A stretch of DNA of 9,920 nt, from assembly GCA_028693695.1 (NCBI GenBank), contig JAQUUV010000059.1, positions 1 through 9,920 on the forward strand. The letters are read 5' to 3'. The stretch comes from Syntrophomonas sp. Its GTDB lineage: Bacteria > Bacillota > Syntrophomonadia > Syntrophomonadales > Syntrophomonadaceae. A program made the translations under genes and the position numbers. Under the pieces are notes generated by a model. The model did not search any database, was not told the DNA's origin, and worked only from the letters and a program-made list of their open reading frames with translations. How positions within the stretch are numbered: position 1 is the stretch's first letter; every line of letters starts with the position of its first letter. Below are positions 1 through 6,740 of the stretch, one piece after another.

Positions 1-93
1 ATTTACACCCGAATTAATCTGGATAATCGCTTGGTTTATCAGGGAGCTGGGTATTGGTATTTTGATGCCAATAAAATTTACCGAGAGTTTTAA
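1..93 (+). CDS. C-terminal end of an unrecognised protein (5' truncated by window)
   Basis: An open frame enters from the left edge in frame 1 and stops at TAA 91-93, giving 30 residues that end in YWYFDANKIYREF. The fragment is rich in Tyr and Trp and has no motif I can name. It is taken as a real gene end because the next gene starts 2 nt later (GTG at 96) and its ribosome binding site (GAGAG, 84-88) lies inside this frame, which is the usual arrangement in a tightly packed operon. No function is proposed. Confidence 0.6.
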   Translation: MYTRINLDNRLVYQGAGYWYFDANKIYREF

Positions 94-95
94 TC

Positions 96-725
96 GTGAA
101 GATAAAGTGGCGGGGACATGCTTCTTTTATTATTGAAACGAGGAGCAAAAAGATAATAACCGACCCATTTCATGAAGACTATGGTTATCCATTGAACCCT
201 GTTCCCGCAGATATTGTGACGGTAAGCCATGAACATCGGGATCATAACGCAGTGGAAACCGTGGCAGGTCAGCCCCGGATTATTAGGGGTTCTGGAATGG
301 TAAATATGGAAGGGATAATAATTAAAGGGATTGACTCCTTCCATGACATGTATCAGGGCCGGGAGCGGGGCCAGAATACTATTTTTAAAATATCGGCCGA
401 TGGCATCAATCTAGTACACCTGGGTGATTTGGGACAGCTATTATCAGCTGGGCAAGTCCAGGAAATTGGAGAGGTGGACATTTTACTGCTGCCCATCGGG
501 GGGAGGTATACCATTGATGCTGGTGAGGCTAGTCAAATAGTAAGCCTCCTGCAACCGAGGGTTGTTATTCCTATGCATTTTGGCACCCCACATCTTTCCT
601 TTAAGTTGGCGCCACTGGAAGAATTCACTGCTCGCTATGACCGGATCATTAAGAAACCGTCGCTGGAATTTCAAACAAGTGACCTAGGGCAGGAGATGAA
701 AATCATCGTTCTGGACTATCTTTAG
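96..725 (+). CDS. Metallo-beta-lactamase-fold hydrolase, UlaG/UPF0173-like (COG2220)
   Basis: A 209-residue cytoplasmic protein with the metallo-beta-lactamase fold, close to the UPF0173/YtkL/UlaG branch by its opening MKIKWRGHASFII, an early conserved His and a short beta strand. The metal-binding signature H-x-H-x-D-H is at residues 45-50 (HEHRDH). Further likely ligands are His83 (SFHD), His108 and Asp111 (HLGDLG), and His161 (MHFGT). The family includes lactonases and other hydrolases, but the substrate cannot be read from the sequence. The length is normal for a complete member (about 210-230). The start is GTG at 96, with GAGAG 7 nt upstream and only 2 nt after the previous stop, so it is probably co-transcribed with that gene. 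No signal peptide is seen. Family assignment is firm; function is open. Confidence 0.9.
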   Translation: MKIKWRGHASFIIETRSKKIITDPFHEDYGYPLNPVPADIVTVSHEHRDHNAVETVAGQPRIIRGSGMVNMEGIIIKGIDSFHDMYQGRERGQNTIFKISADGINLVHLGDLGQLLSAGQVQEIGEVDILLLPIGGRYTIDAGEASQIVSLLQPRVVIPMHFGTPHLSFKLAPLEEFTARYDRIIKKPSLEFQTSDLGQEMKIIVLDYL

Positions 726-814
726 GGGCTGTCACCCAGCGGGTACCACTGGTGTTCGCTAGCGCTTACTAATAATGCTGCAAGGAATAAATAAGGCAGA
801 ATACGTCGCTAGGG

Positions 815-844
815 TTGACCGTCTAAGTATAAGAAGGGTAAAAT
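815..844 (+). promoter_or_regulatory. Candidate sigma-A promoter for pyrG
   Basis: TTGACC (815-820) and TAAAAT (839-844) are separated by 18 bp, which predicts a start near 851, about 40 nt before the pyrG GTG codon. The predicted transcript would begin with G residues (GGTTGGG from 851). That recalls B. subtilis pyrG, where repeated G addition at the transcript start controls an attenuator, but no terminator hairpin lies between 851 and 892, so that mechanism is not supported here. The rest of 726-891 shows only weak hairpins without T-runs. Confidence 0.5.
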
Positions 845-875
845 TCAATAGGTTGGGATTATTTGTTTCGGGAAA

Positions 876-881
876 GAGAGG
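876..881 (+). promoter_or_regulatory. Ribosome binding site deciding the pyrG start
   Basis: GAGAGG at 876-881 lies 10 nt before GTG 892. It supports this start over the in-frame ATG at 775, which would add 39 residues not typical of CTP synthases and has no comparable site. Confidence 0.7.
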
Positions 882-891
882 TCTAGTTTAC

Positions 892-2493
892 GTGACGAAG
901 TATATATTTATTACCGGCGGCGTGGTTTCTTCATTAGGTAAAGGAATTACGGCTGCTTCACTGGGTAGGCTTTTAAAAAGCAGAGGCCTCAAGGTGTCAT
1001 TGCAGAAATTTGATCCCTATATCAATGTGGATCCCGGCACTATGAGTCCTTACCAGCACGGTGAAGTCTATGTTACCGAGGATGGAGCCGAAACCGATCT
1101 GGACGTGGGACATTATGAAAGATTTGTGGACGAAAATCTCAGTAAATATGCTAATGTTACCACCGGGCGGATCTATCAGTCCGTCATAGACAAAGAGAGA
1201 CGCGGCGATTACCTGGGACAAACCGTACAGGTCATCCCGCACATTACCAATGAAATAAAAGAACGGGTTTTAAAGATAGAGAGGATTAACAGTGAAGCCA
1301 AACCAGATGTAGTAATTACTGAAATTGGTGGTACGGTTGGAGATATAGAGTCCCTGCCTTTTTTGGAAGCCATTCGCCAGTTAAAATATGAACTGGGCAA
1401 AGACCGGGTCATGTACATTCACGTCACCCTGATTCCTTTCTTAAAAGCCGCAGGAGAATTGAAAACCAAACCCAGCCAGCACAGTGTCAAAGAATTACGT
1501 AGTATCGGTATACAGCCTGATATTTTGGTATGCAGGACGGAAAAAGATATTTCTGAAGATATGAGAGGCAAACTGGCGCTGTTTTGTGATGTAGATAGGG
1601 AAGCGGTAATCCCCATGAAAGATGCCCACTCTATCTATGAAGTGCCATTAATGCTGGCCCAGGAAGGCTTCGATCGAGAGGTCGTCAAGCGACTGGGGCT
1701 CGACTGTGGGGAAGCCGATCTGACCGAGTGGGAAGAGATGATTAAGCTAGTACGCGGGCTGGATAAAAAGGTAACCGTGGGCCTGGTTGGAAAATACGTG
1801 GAGCTGCAGGACGCTTATCTTAGTATTGTAGAATCCCTGCGTCACGCTGGTTTTCAATATAACTGTGAAGTAGATATTCGTTGGATAAATGCGGAAGACA
1901 TCGAAAAAGAAGGTCCGGATCAGCTATTGGCAGGGGTTGACGCCATACTCGTTCCCGGGGGGTTCGGAGAGCGAGGCATAGAGGGCAAGATTGCCACCGC
2001 TGGGTATGCCCGCCAGAAACAGATGCCATTTTTGGGGATTTGCCTGGGAATGCAGTGTGCAGTTATTGAGTTTGCTCGCAATGAATGCGGTTTTACAGGT
2101 GCCAACAGTACCGAATTTGATTCGAATACGCCTTATCCTGTAGTGCACTTGATGTCGGAACAGGAGAATATCGCCAATAAAGGCGGCACCATGCGACTGG
2201 GGGTCTACCCCTGCGAACTTGTTGCCGGAACCAAGGTTCAGGCCGCTTATGGGCAGGAGGCAATAAAGGAACGGCATCGCCACCGCTATGAAATTAACAA
2301 CATTTATCGTCAAGAGCTAGATAAAAATGGTATGAAAATCAGTGGGCTTTCTCCCGACCAGAGCTTGGTGGAAATCATTGAGATACCAAGTCTCCCTTGG
2401 TTTGTGGGATGTCAATTCCACCCGGAATTTAAGTCGAGACCTAACCGTCCGCACCCGCTGTTTCTAGGCTTGATAAAAGCGGCGATAAAATAA
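892..2493 (+). CDS. pyrG: CTP synthase
   Basis: Converts UTP to CTP using ATP and glutamine-derived ammonia, the last step of pyrimidine nucleotide synthesis; acts in the cytoplasm as a tetramer. The protein has 533 residues, the usual length. The N-terminal synthase domain opens with MTKYIFITGGVVSSLGKG, holding the ATP loop, followed by the conserved QKFDPYINVDPGTMSP stretch and EIGGTVGDIE. The class I glutamine amidotransferase domain starts near residue 293; it carries the oxyanion strand PGGFGERG, the nucleophile Cys384 in GICLGMQ, and the His510/Glu512 pair in HPEF. Start: GTG 892 is chosen because family members begin at exactly this point and a GAGAGG site lies 10 nt upstream. An ATG at 775 is in frame but is most likely upstream DNA. 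It has its own promoter candidate and a strong terminator, so it probably forms a single-gene transcript. All key residues are present. Confidence 0.98.
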   Translation: MTKYIFITGGVVSSLGKGITAASLGRLLKSRGLKVSLQKFDPYINVDPGTMSPYQHGEVYVTEDGAETDLDVGHYERFVDENLSKYANVTTGRIYQSVIDKERRGDYLGQTVQVIPHITNEIKERVLKIERINSEAKPDVVITEIGGTVGDIESLPFLEAIRQLKYELGKDRVMYIHVTLIPFLKAAGELKTKPSQHSVKELRSIGIQPDILVCRTEKDISEDMRGKLALFCDVDREAVIPMKDAHSIYEVPLMLAQEGFDREVVKRLGLDCGEADLTEWEEMIKLVRGLDKKVTVGLVGKYVELQDAYLSIVESLRHAGFQYNCEVDIRWINAEDIEKEGPDQLLAGVDAILVPGGFGERGIEGKIATAGYARQKQMPFLGICLGMQCAVIEFARNECGFTGANSTEFDSNTPYPVVHLMSEQENIANKGGTMRLGVYPCELVAGTKVQAAYGQEAIKERHRHRYEINNIYRQELDKNGMKISGLSPDQSLVEIIEIPSLPWFVGCQFHPEFKSRPNRPHPLFLGLIKAAIK

Positions 2494-2497
2494 GCTG

Positions 2498-2522
2498 AAG
2501 CGAGCATAGGGCTCGCTTTTTT
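2498..2522 (+). terminator. Intrinsic terminator after pyrG
   Basis: The stem AGCGAGC (2499-2505) pairs with GCTCGCT (2511-2517) across a 5-nt loop, and a run of six T follows at 2517-2522. It begins 5 nt after the pyrG stop codon. The perfect 7-bp GC-rich stem, short loop and T-tract make this a textbook Rho-independent terminator that isolates pyrG from the cell-wall genes downstream. Confidence 0.93.
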
Positions 2523-2537
2523 GCAGGCTGGCAGTAG

Positions 2538-2553
2538 TCTGGGCTGGCCCAGA
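2538..2553. repeat. Short perfect palindrome in the pyrG-femAB gap
   Basis: TCTGGGC and GCCCAGA are exact inverted copies separated by 2 nt. No T-run follows on either strand, so it does not read as a terminator. It could be an operator or a relic of a second hairpin repeat. Its role is unknown. Confidence 0.5.
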
Positions 2554-2593
2554 TAAGCATAGCTATATGGGCAAATGGCAAAACTAGCAAGAA

Positions 2594-2753
2594 AGGGATT
2601 GTCAAGGAGTAAAATGGGCAGAAGACTCAGAGGATTTTTCGCGCTAGACAAGGCGTCAGAGCACGGTCATACGGACGTATGGCAAGCTTTGAGAACGAAG
2701 TATAGTGTGAAAAAGACCGGAGTAAATGACTAGTTTATTCCTTGACAGTCCCT
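2594..2753. repeat. About 160-bp imperfect palindrome, possible MITE-like or REP-like element
   Basis: The ends are inverted repeats: AGGGATTGTCAAGGAGTAAA at 2594-2613 matches the reverse complement of 2734-2753 at 18 of 20 positions. Pairing continues inward in patches (ACTC, TTTTTC, C-C-CTA blocks) and closes on CATACG/CGTATG (2668-2673 and 2676-2681) around a 2-nt loop. That centre is within 1 bp of the midpoint of the outer arms, so the whole element is one long hairpin. It has no coding capacity. The form suggests a small non-autonomous transposable element or a dispersed intergenic hairpin family; copy number cannot be judged from one window. No clear target duplication is seen at its ends. 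It lies 18 bp before the femAB start, so it was tolerated or selected in the 5' region of that gene. Confidence 0.75.
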
Positions 2754-2771
2754 GAATAAGGGAGAGTATTT

Positions 2772-3860
2772 ATGTATACGACTAGGATTATCGATATAAA
2801 AGAAAAAGATCGCTATAATAGTTTTGTTTTTACCCATCCCAAAGGCCATTTCCTACAAACCTGGGAATGGGGAGAGGTTAAACGGGGTATGGGTTGGGAG
2901 CCCCTACCGTTGGTATTGGAGAAAGATGGAGAAATAAGGGCATCATTGCTTATATTAAAAAGGCGATTGCCCTTGCCGGGCCTGAAACGCTGCATTTTTT
3001 ATGCGCCGCGCGGCCCAGTAGCAGACATCGAAAGCCAAGAATGCTGTCAGGCTCTTTTTACCGGAGCAGAGCGGGTAGCCAAGGACCATGGAGCAATATT
3101 CCTTAAGATTGATCCCGATGTGCCTATCGCTAATGAAGGGTTTAAAAATATTTTAAGCCAATGTAAATTTCATCGCAATGACACCGGCATGGATTTTGAA
3201 GGAGTTCAGCCTGCCTATGTTTTCCAATTGGATATCCAACCTTCAGCCGTAAAATTACTGGAAAACATGCATTCCAAGACTCGCTATAATATTAAGCTGG
3301 CCCAGAAAAAAGAGGTTACCATAAGAGAGGCGGTCGGCAAGGAAGATTTACCGGCCTTCTATGCAATATTGCAGGAAACTGCGGAGCGAGACCGTTTCTT
3401 AATAAGAGGATATGAATATTTTGAAATGATCTGGGATCAAATGGTGGAAAATGGACTGGCTCAAATATTTTTAGCTGAATACCAGGGCCGTATTATATCG
3501 GCTACATTGGCTTTGATTCTTGGGAGTAAGACTTGGTATCTGTACGGTGCTTCCAGCAACGAATACCGCAATGTAATGCCCAATTATCTTATTCAATGGG
3601 AGATGATTCGCTGGGCTCAGGAGCGGGGATGTACGGTTTATGATTTCCGGGGGGTATCTGGAGATTTGGACGAGAGCAACCCTCTCTATGGCCTGTATCG
3701 GTTTAAAAAGGGATTTAATGGTGACATGATCGAATTCATTGGGGACTGGGATAGAGTCTACTCACCGTTCTTCTATTTTGCATGGACTAGAATTCTGCCC
3801 ATCTATATGCAAGTTACGCGTAGCTTATTACGGAAAGGGAAAAAGCAAGGGGAAGGGTAG
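2772..3860 (+). CDS. FemAB-family peptidoglycan bridge aminoacyltransferase
   Basis: A 362-residue member of the FemAB/FemX group, which adds amino acids from aminoacyl-tRNA to the stem peptide of lipid-linked peptidoglycan precursors at the inner face of the membrane. Two GNAT-like halves are visible: residues about 1-150, with FLQTWEWGEVKRGMGWEP (28-45) near the start, and about 150-335, with SKTRYNIKLAQKK (168-180), LYGASSNEYRNVMPNYL (257-273) and YDFRGVSG (290-297), all typical of the family. The long coiled-coil arm of staphylococcal FemA is not evident, which fits the shorter clostridial members. The C-terminus is hydrophobic then basic (RSLLRKGKKQG) and may touch the membrane. ATG 2772 has GGGAGAG 5 nt upstream. 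The stop is 8 nt before the alanine racemase start, so the two are almost certainly co-transcribed. Which amino acid is added cannot be read from the sequence. Confidence 0.92.
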   Translation: MYTTRIIDIKEKDRYNSFVFTHPKGHFLQTWEWGEVKRGMGWEPLPLVLEKDGEIRASLLILKRRLPLPGLKRCIFYAPRGPVADIESQECCQALFTGAERVAKDHGAIFLKIDPDVPIANEGFKNILSQCKFHRNDTGMDFEGVQPAYVFQLDIQPSAVKLLENMHSKTRYNIKLAQKKEVTIREAVGKEDLPAFYAILQETAERDRFLIRGYEYFEMIWDQMVENGLAQIFLAEYQGRIISATLALILGSKTWYLYGASSNEYRNVMPNYLIQWEMIRWAQERGCTVYDFRGVSGDLDESNPLYGLYRFKKGFNGDMIEFIGDWDRVYSPFFYFAWTRILPIYMQVTRSLLRKGKKQGEG

Positions 3861-3868
3861 TGAGATAG

Positions 3869-5050
3869 GTGTTAAGGGATAAGTGGATTGAGATTGACGT
3901 TGATGCGGTTAAGAAGAATCTTCAAGAGGTTAAGACCTTGCTGGATGATAAAGCTAGATTGATAGCCGTAGTCAAAGCTAACGCTTATGGGCATGGGGCC
4001 GAGGATATTGCTCGGATTCTCTTCCAGAATGGGGTGGATTTTTTTGCGGTGAGCTTTTATTATGAGGCTCTGCAGTTAAGGAAGGCTGGGATACGTGCCA
4101 ATATCCTGGTTTTCAGTCCTGTGGTTAGCGAAGAAGAAGCCCAGGAGTCCATCAAGAACCAACTGACGCTTACGATTGCCTCTGATAACGACCGGCAGTT
4201 GCTGGAACGGGTTGGCGCCGCGCTTAAAACTCAGATCCGGGTTCACTTAAAGATAGACACTGGACTGGGGCGCTTTGGGATGAATCAGGAAGAAGCCTTG
4301 CTGGTATGCCAGAATATTTACCAGAATGAACAGCTTTTCATAGAGGGTATTTATACCCATATAGCCGATCCCACATCTCCCGACTATACACTAAAGCAGT
4401 TTCAGCAATTCATGCAAGTTGTGAACCGCTTGGATCAGGAGAAATTCGTTATCCCGGTTAAACATTTTGCCAACAGCACCGTCTTCTTAAGTTTCCCCAA
4501 TATGTACCTGAACGCGGTGCGAATCGGAACTCTCTTATCAGGTCAACACCCCGTAGGTAATTTCCCCACCCATTTACAACTGCAGGATCCCTATAAATAT
4601 AAGAGCCGCATCATTTCGCTGCGTACGCTGGAAAAGAGTAGCACTCTGGGTTATTATCGCACCTATAAATTGAAACGGCCAGCACAAATCGCGGTAATTC
4701 CGGTAGGATTTAATGATGGGCTAGCTGTGGAGGTAGCTAACAAACCGGTTGGATTAGTGGACATGTTAAAAAAGGTAGTTAAAATTATTCTTGGCTATTT
4801 AAATTGGCCTCGCTTTAACCTCTATGTAACTATAAAGGACAAGGAGTATCCAATTCGGGGTAAAGTTTTTATGCAGATGGCTCTGGTGGAAATACCCTAT
4901 GGAGTGGATGTGAATATTGGTGACGAAGTCGAGTTGCCGGTGCGTAAAACCTTGGCAGCCCGTAATGTAGCCCGGATTTATGTTCAGGATGGTCAGGGCG
5001 GAAAAATTGCTTACGACGAGGTTACCAACTATATTGTAGACGAGGCTTAA
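3869..5050 (+). CDS. alr: Alanine racemase, divergent PLP-dependent type
   Basis: Fold-type III PLP enzyme that interconverts L- and D-alanine for peptidoglycan; cytoplasmic; 393 residues. The PLP lysine is Lys36 in VVKANAYGHG. Other family residues are present: Arg135 (GLGRFGM), His164 (YTHIAD), HFANS (199-203), Arg218 (VRIG), the catalytic Tyr262 (GYYRTY) and PVGFNDG (278-284). Two features depart from the standard enzyme. The usual M-D-Q triplet reads M-Q-M at 335-337, so the conserved Asp is Gln. In addition, about 25 extra residues (around 288-320) precede this motif, while a helical stretch normally found in the C-terminal domain is missing after GDEVEL. These changes suggest a separate clostridial racemase subgroup; activity on another amino acid is possible. 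The start is GTG 3869, with GGAAGGG about 11 nt upstream inside the femAB end. Confidence 0.88.
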   Translation: MLRDKWIEIDVDAVKKNLQEVKTLLDDKARLIAVVKANAYGHGAEDIARILFQNGVDFFAVSFYYEALQLRKAGIRANILVFSPVVSEEEAQESIKNQLTLTIASDNDRQLLERVGAALKTQIRVHLKIDTGLGRFGMNQEEALLVCQNIYQNEQLFIEGIYTHIADPTSPDYTLKQFQQFMQVVNRLDQEKFVIPVKHFANSTVFLSFPNMYLNAVRIGTLLSGQHPVGNFPTHLQLQDPYKYKSRIISLRTLEKSSTLGYYRTYKLKRPAQIAVIPVGFNDGLAVEVANKPVGLVDMLKKVVKIILGYLNWPRFNLYVTIKDKEYPIRGKVFMQMALVEIPYGVDVNIGDEVELPVRKTLAARNVARIYVQDGQGGKIAYDEVTNYIVDEA

Positions 5051-5138
5051 AATGCCAAAAATAGTGGGTAAACAAAAGAAAGAGTGACATAAACCTCCCT
5101 CAGAGGTGCTAGACCTAGTTTCTGTAAGTGGGAATATT

Positions 5139-5147
5139 TGGTATAAT
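5139..5147 (+). promoter_or_regulatory. Candidate extended -10 promoter for spo0F
   Basis: TGGTATAAT at 5139-5147 is a perfect -10 hexamer with the TGn extension. The -35 region (TTTCTG, 5119-5124, 17-bp spacing) is poor, as is common for extended -10 promoters. It predicts a start near 5154, about 88 nt before the spo0F ATG. The sequence from 5051 to 5138 holds only a weak 5-bp hairpin (5093-5107) and no clear terminator for alr. I could not find a convincing sigma-H promoter. Confidence 0.55.
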
Positions 5148-5226
5148 GCTGGCATATAGCATCTACCACTTTACGAGCTTAATAACAAAGAGATCAACTG
5201 CTTAAAAATGGGTAAAAATGATTTTT

Positions 5227-5234
5227 GAGGGGGG
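5227..5234 (+). promoter_or_regulatory. Ribosome binding site deciding the spo0F start
   Basis: GAGGGGGG at 5227-5234 lies 7 nt before ATG 5242. The other in-frame ATG at 5218 would place this site inside the coding region and add 8 residues not seen in Spo0F proteins. Confidence 0.8.
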
Positions 5235-5241
5235 TATATCG

Positions 5242-5619
5242 ATGCCAGGCAGGATATTGATTGTGGATGACCAAAAAGGGGTAAGGCGCCTGTTGGAAGA
5301 GCTATTTAAGAAGGAAGGCTGGGATGTCCAGAGCGCAGGGGATGGCCGGGAAGCAATTGATAAGGTGGAAGAGTTGATGCCAGACCTCGATCTCATCCTG
5401 ATGGACCTCAAAATGCCTAATATAAATGGGTTGGAAGCAACCCGTATAATTATGGAGAGGAAATTCTATGTCCCTATTATCATGATGACAGCCTATGGCG
5501 AAATCGAAGTAGTCAAGCAGGCATTGGATGCAGGTGCAAAGAAGTGTATAAGCAAACCATTTGATATAATGGTGTTGAGAGATATGGTTAATAAATTAAT
5601 GATGGAAGTGGCATCATAA
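5242..5619 (+). CDS. spo0F: Sporulation phosphorelay response regulator Spo0F
   Basis: A single-domain receiver protein of 125 residues (B. subtilis Spo0F has 124) with no output domain. It accepts phosphate from sporulation sensor kinases; in the classic relay it passes this to Spo0B and then Spo0A. Active-site residues are Asp9 and Asp10, phospho-acceptor Asp55 (LILMDLKMP), Thr83 (MMTAYGE) and Lys105 (SKPFD). The opening RILIVDDQKGVRRLLEELF and the segments KEGW, MTAYGE and KPFDI follow Spo0F much more closely than CheY. Start at ATG 5242 rests on the strong GAGGGGGG site 7 nt upstream. It stands alone behind its own promoter, and in many Firmicutes is followed by fba; here only a broken fba follows. 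Many Clostridia lack a full phosphorelay, so its real partner here is uncertain. Confidence 0.9.
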   Translation: MPGRILIVDDQKGVRRLLEELFKKEGWDVQSAGDGREAIDKVEELMPDLDLILMDLKMPNINGLEATRIIMERKFYVPIIMMTAYGEIEVVKQALDAGAKKCISKPFDIMVLRDMVNKLMMEVAS

Positions 5620-5703
5620 ACTTCAATAAGCTATTTGGGTTATAAAGTAATATGGCCGCACTAGTAATGGTAACAGTAATAGAGTGGCTACAAAAATAAA
5701 TGA
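5620..5703. other. Degenerate spacer, perhaps with a relic of the fba 5' end
   Basis: No gene or clear regulatory signal is visible. One short frame at 5667-5696 reads MVTVIEWLQK then stop, which faintly resembles the start of class II aldolases (M-x-LVT followed by E-x-L-x-K). If it is the old N-terminus, about 75 codons have been lost between it and 5704, and it is out of frame with what follows. This is a weak reading. Confidence 0.3.
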
Positions 5704-6002
5704 GATTTTGACCAGGTTGTGAAGTGTATTCGCAGCGGATTTAGTTCAGTTATGTATGATGGATCTAAACTACCGCTGGAACAAAACATTGCCATTACCA
5801 ATAAGGTTTTGTAGATATGTAGGCCGATTGGGGTATCAGTAGAGGAGGAATTGGGAAAAATAGGTGGAACCGAGGATGATGTACATGTAAGCGAACGAGA
5901 AGCTATTTATACCGACCCAAAAGAAGCCTGCTATTTTGTGGAAAAACCGGAGTAGAAAGTCTGGCAATCGCGATAGAGATCGGCAGTTCCGGTAAAGCAT
6001 AA
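5704..6002 (+). pseudogene. fba: Decayed class II fructose-1,6-bisphosphate aldolase
   Basis: Three pieces of a class II FBP aldolase can be read. From 5704 the frame gives DFDQVVKCIRSGFSSVMYDG followed by SKLPLEQNIAITNKVL, then TAG (5812-5814) where the family has a Glu codon. The same frame goes on with GVSVEEELGKIGGTEDD and REAIYTDPKEACYFVEK, the metal- and substrate-site region of the family. At 5941-5946 a run of five A needs one more A: the shifted frame then reads TGVESLAIAI, matching the family TGVDSLAIAIGTAHG. Right after this the frame jumps to IGSSGKA and TAA 6000-6002, which looks like the usual aldolase C-terminus (FGS-GKA). So the gene has lost about 80-90 N-terminal codons and about 110-120 internal codons, and carries a nonsense change and a frameshift. 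About 95 of roughly 285-310 codons remain. It sits between spo0F and the transaldolase, the place fba takes in many Firmicutes. No product is expected. Confidence 0.88.
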
Positions 6003-6080
6003 GCTGAGGAATTATTAGAAGCGGAATTCCTAAGCTCGTATGGTGATAATTTAATTAGCTTTTATGAAGGAAGTGTTTTT

Positions 6081-6722
6081 TTGCGAATTTTCATTGATTC
6101 TGCTAACATAGAGGAGATCAAGGAAATTAATGATATGGGATTCTTGGGAGGGGTAACCACCAATCCTAGTCTGGTTGCCAAAGAGAAACGGGATTATGCA
6201 GAGGTGGTCCGGGAAATCTGTAACATTGTTGATGGGCCTATAAGTGCTGAAGTGCTGAGTCTAGACTACGCATCCATGGTAAGGGAAGCGGAAGTTCTGG
6301 CCGCTATTCATCCCAATGTGGTGGTCAAAATTCCAATAAGTGAAGCAGGATTAAAGGTTATAAAAACCTTGGTGGGCAAGAATATTCGGACCAACGCCAC
6401 TCTGGTATTTTCAGCCGCCCAAGCTCTACTGGCTGCCCGCGCGGGTGCTAGTTTCGTCAGTCCCTTTCTAGGTCGAGTTGATGATAATGGCAATGATGGG
6501 TTAATACTACTTAATGATATTGTCACTATCTTCAGCCAATTCCTATTATCAACCGAGGTAATCGCTGCCAGCATAAGGCATCCCATGCATGTCGTTGAAT
6601 CTGCCCGGATTGGGTCCCACATTGCCACAGTCCCTTATGGTGTTATTAAACAGATGATTAAACACCCTTTAACAGATGCAGGTATTGAAAAATTTATGAG
6701 TGATTGGAAACAGGCGTTTTAA
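6081..6722 (+). CDS. tal: Transaldolase, small FSA/TalC family
   Basis: A class I aldolase of 213 residues, the normal size for the TalC/FSA family (B. subtilis YwjH type). It moves a dihydroxyacetone unit between sugar phosphates in the non-oxidative pentose phosphate pathway. Family marks are MRIFIDSANIEEIKE, GGVTTNPSLVAKE (23-35), the Schiff-base Lys83 in VVKIPIS, TNATLVFSAAQALLAARAGA and SPFLGRVDD (127-135). The residue at the position of Tyr131 of E. coli fructose-6-phosphate aldolase is Phe129 here. Phe at this site is typical of true transaldolases, and changing it to Tyr is known to create FSA activity in TalB, so transaldolase is the better call. The start is TTG 6081, with GAAGGAAG about 8 nt upstream; the family begins exactly here. 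It is 78 bp after the fba relic and 18 bp before glpX, in one likely operon. Confidence 0.93.
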   Translation: MRIFIDSANIEEIKEINDMGFLGGVTTNPSLVAKEKRDYAEVVREICNIVDGPISAEVLSLDYASMVREAEVLAAIHPNVVVKIPISEAGLKVIKTLVGKNIRTNATLVFSAAQALLAARAGASFVSPFLGRVDDNGNDGLILLNDIVTIFSQFLLSTEVIAASIRHPMHVVESARIGSHIATVPYGVIKQMIKHPLTDAGIEKFMSDWKQAF

Positions 6723-6740
6723 GAACTGGAGGGTTGGGTT

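Noticed and set aside
775..891. Longer pyrG reading frame starting at ATG 775, adding 39 residues
   Set aside because: The extra residues do not look like CTP synthase, no good ribosome site precedes 775, and the candidate promoter lies inside this stretch. GTG 892 has a site and matches the family start.
851..891. pyrG control by repeated G addition and attenuation, as in B. subtilis
   Set aside because: The predicted start is G-rich, but there is no attenuator hairpin between it and the start codon.
1924..2313. 129-residue minus-strand frame inside pyrG
   Set aside because: It lies wholly antisense to the conserved amidotransferase domain, has no recognisable motif or ribosome site, and is a shadow of pyrG codon use.
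2742..2771. TTGACA at 2742-2747 as the -35 of a femAB promoter
   Set aside because: The best -10 (TATTTA at 2767) needs a 19-bp gap and would start transcription inside the femAB coding region. It is better explained as part of the terminal repeat.
5093..5107. ACCTC/GAGGT hairpin after alr as a terminator
   Set aside because: A 5-bp stem with no T-run following.
5218..5241. Upstream ATG for spo0F
   Set aside because: It would put the GAGGGGGG ribosome site inside the gene; ATG 5242 gives the normal Spo0F length.
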